A stretch of DNA of 14,237 nucleotides from an uncultured Roseburia sp. (GTDB lineage Bacteria > Bacillota > Clostridia > Lachnospirales > Lachnospiraceae), in NCBI GenBank assembly GCA_947070915.1, contig CAMTDY010000060.1:1-14237 (forward strand), given 5' to 3'. A program made the position numbers and the translations under genes. The notes beneath the pieces were generated by a model, which saw only the letters and a list, made by a program, of their open reading frames with translations, made no database searches and had not been told where the DNA came from. How positions within the stretch are numbered: the first letter of the stretch is position 1; every line of letters begins with the position of its first letter. This document shows, piece after piece, positions 14,191 to 14,237 of this stretch.

Positions 14191-14237
14191 CTGTCTCTTA
14201 TACACATCTGACGCTGCCGACGATAAGGCTCGTGGGG
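14191..14237. other. Illumina Nextera transposase adapter and index, not genomic
   Basis: Bases 14191 to 14209 are CTGTCTCTTATACACATCT, the Tn5 mosaic end. They are followed by GACGCTGCCGACGA (14210 to 14223), completing the reverse complement of the Nextera read-1 adapter. TAAGGCTC (14224 to 14231) sits where the 8-nt i5 index belongs; from memory it is the reverse complement of Nextera XT index S521 (GAGCCTTA). GTG (14232 to 14234) begins the P5 segment, then G bases. The genomic contig therefore ends at about 14190. Confidence 0.97.

Noticed and set aside
13777..14211. Plus-strand 144-codon frame opposite the hydrogenase
   Set aside because: Antisense shadow of a well supported gene, and its last codons are adapter sequence.

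Overview
The window looks like a contig end from a Gram-positive, low-to-mid GC anaerobe of the Clostridia, most likely Lachnospiraceae. This is inferred from gene content: a DUF4250 protein, a bacterial acyl-ACP thioesterase, a CvfB-like S1 protein, a BspA-like leucine-rich-repeat protein and a soluble sensory [FeFe]-hydrogenase. Strong AGGAG-type ribosome binding sites and TTGACA/TATAAT promoters agree. No taxonomic search could be run. There are no RNA genes, CRISPR arrays or insertion sequences that I can support.

Left part (1 to about 6690, all on the minus strand). An LRR surface or secreted protein comes first in the direction of transcription. It is followed by an operon that resembles a complete hemolysin-type (type I) secretion system: an HlyB-like ABC transporter with a dead C39 peptidase-like domain, an HlyD-like membrane fusion protein, a secreted coiled-coil protein with two TolC-like helical repeats, and a lipoprotein cut off by the left edge. 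The junctions are tight (14-nt overlap, 13-nt gap, 22-nt gap). The operon has its own extended -10 promoter, and upstream of it are two 8-bp direct repeats 20 bp apart that look like an activator site. Finding HlyB, HlyD and a TolC-like partner together in an apparently single-membrane organism is the most unusual biology here.

Middle (6689 to 9205). A 114-bp divergent promoter region separates the LRR gene from a plus-strand gene for an 800-residue fusion of a PD-(D/E)XK nuclease domain with a DinG/XPD-type iron-sulfur helicase. Its start codon lies 6 nt after a TATAAT box, so its mRNA may be leaderless.

Right-middle (9258 to 11600, minus strand). A near-consensus promoter drives a four-gene operon: DUF4250 protein, GNAT acetyltransferase, acyl-ACP thioesterase, CvfB-like S1 RNA-binding protein.

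Right end (11631 to 14190, minus strand). A soluble protein fuses a 2[4Fe-4S] ferredoxin domain, an [FeFe]-hydrogenase H-cluster domain lacking the proton-relay cysteine, a further FeS domain and a chemotaxis-receptor signalling domain. It is followed by a roughly 138-bp multi-hairpin palindromic element and a small unrecognised gene. The last 47 bases (14191 to 14237) are not genomic: they match Illumina Nextera transposase adapter plus a sample index, so the contig really ends at about 14190.
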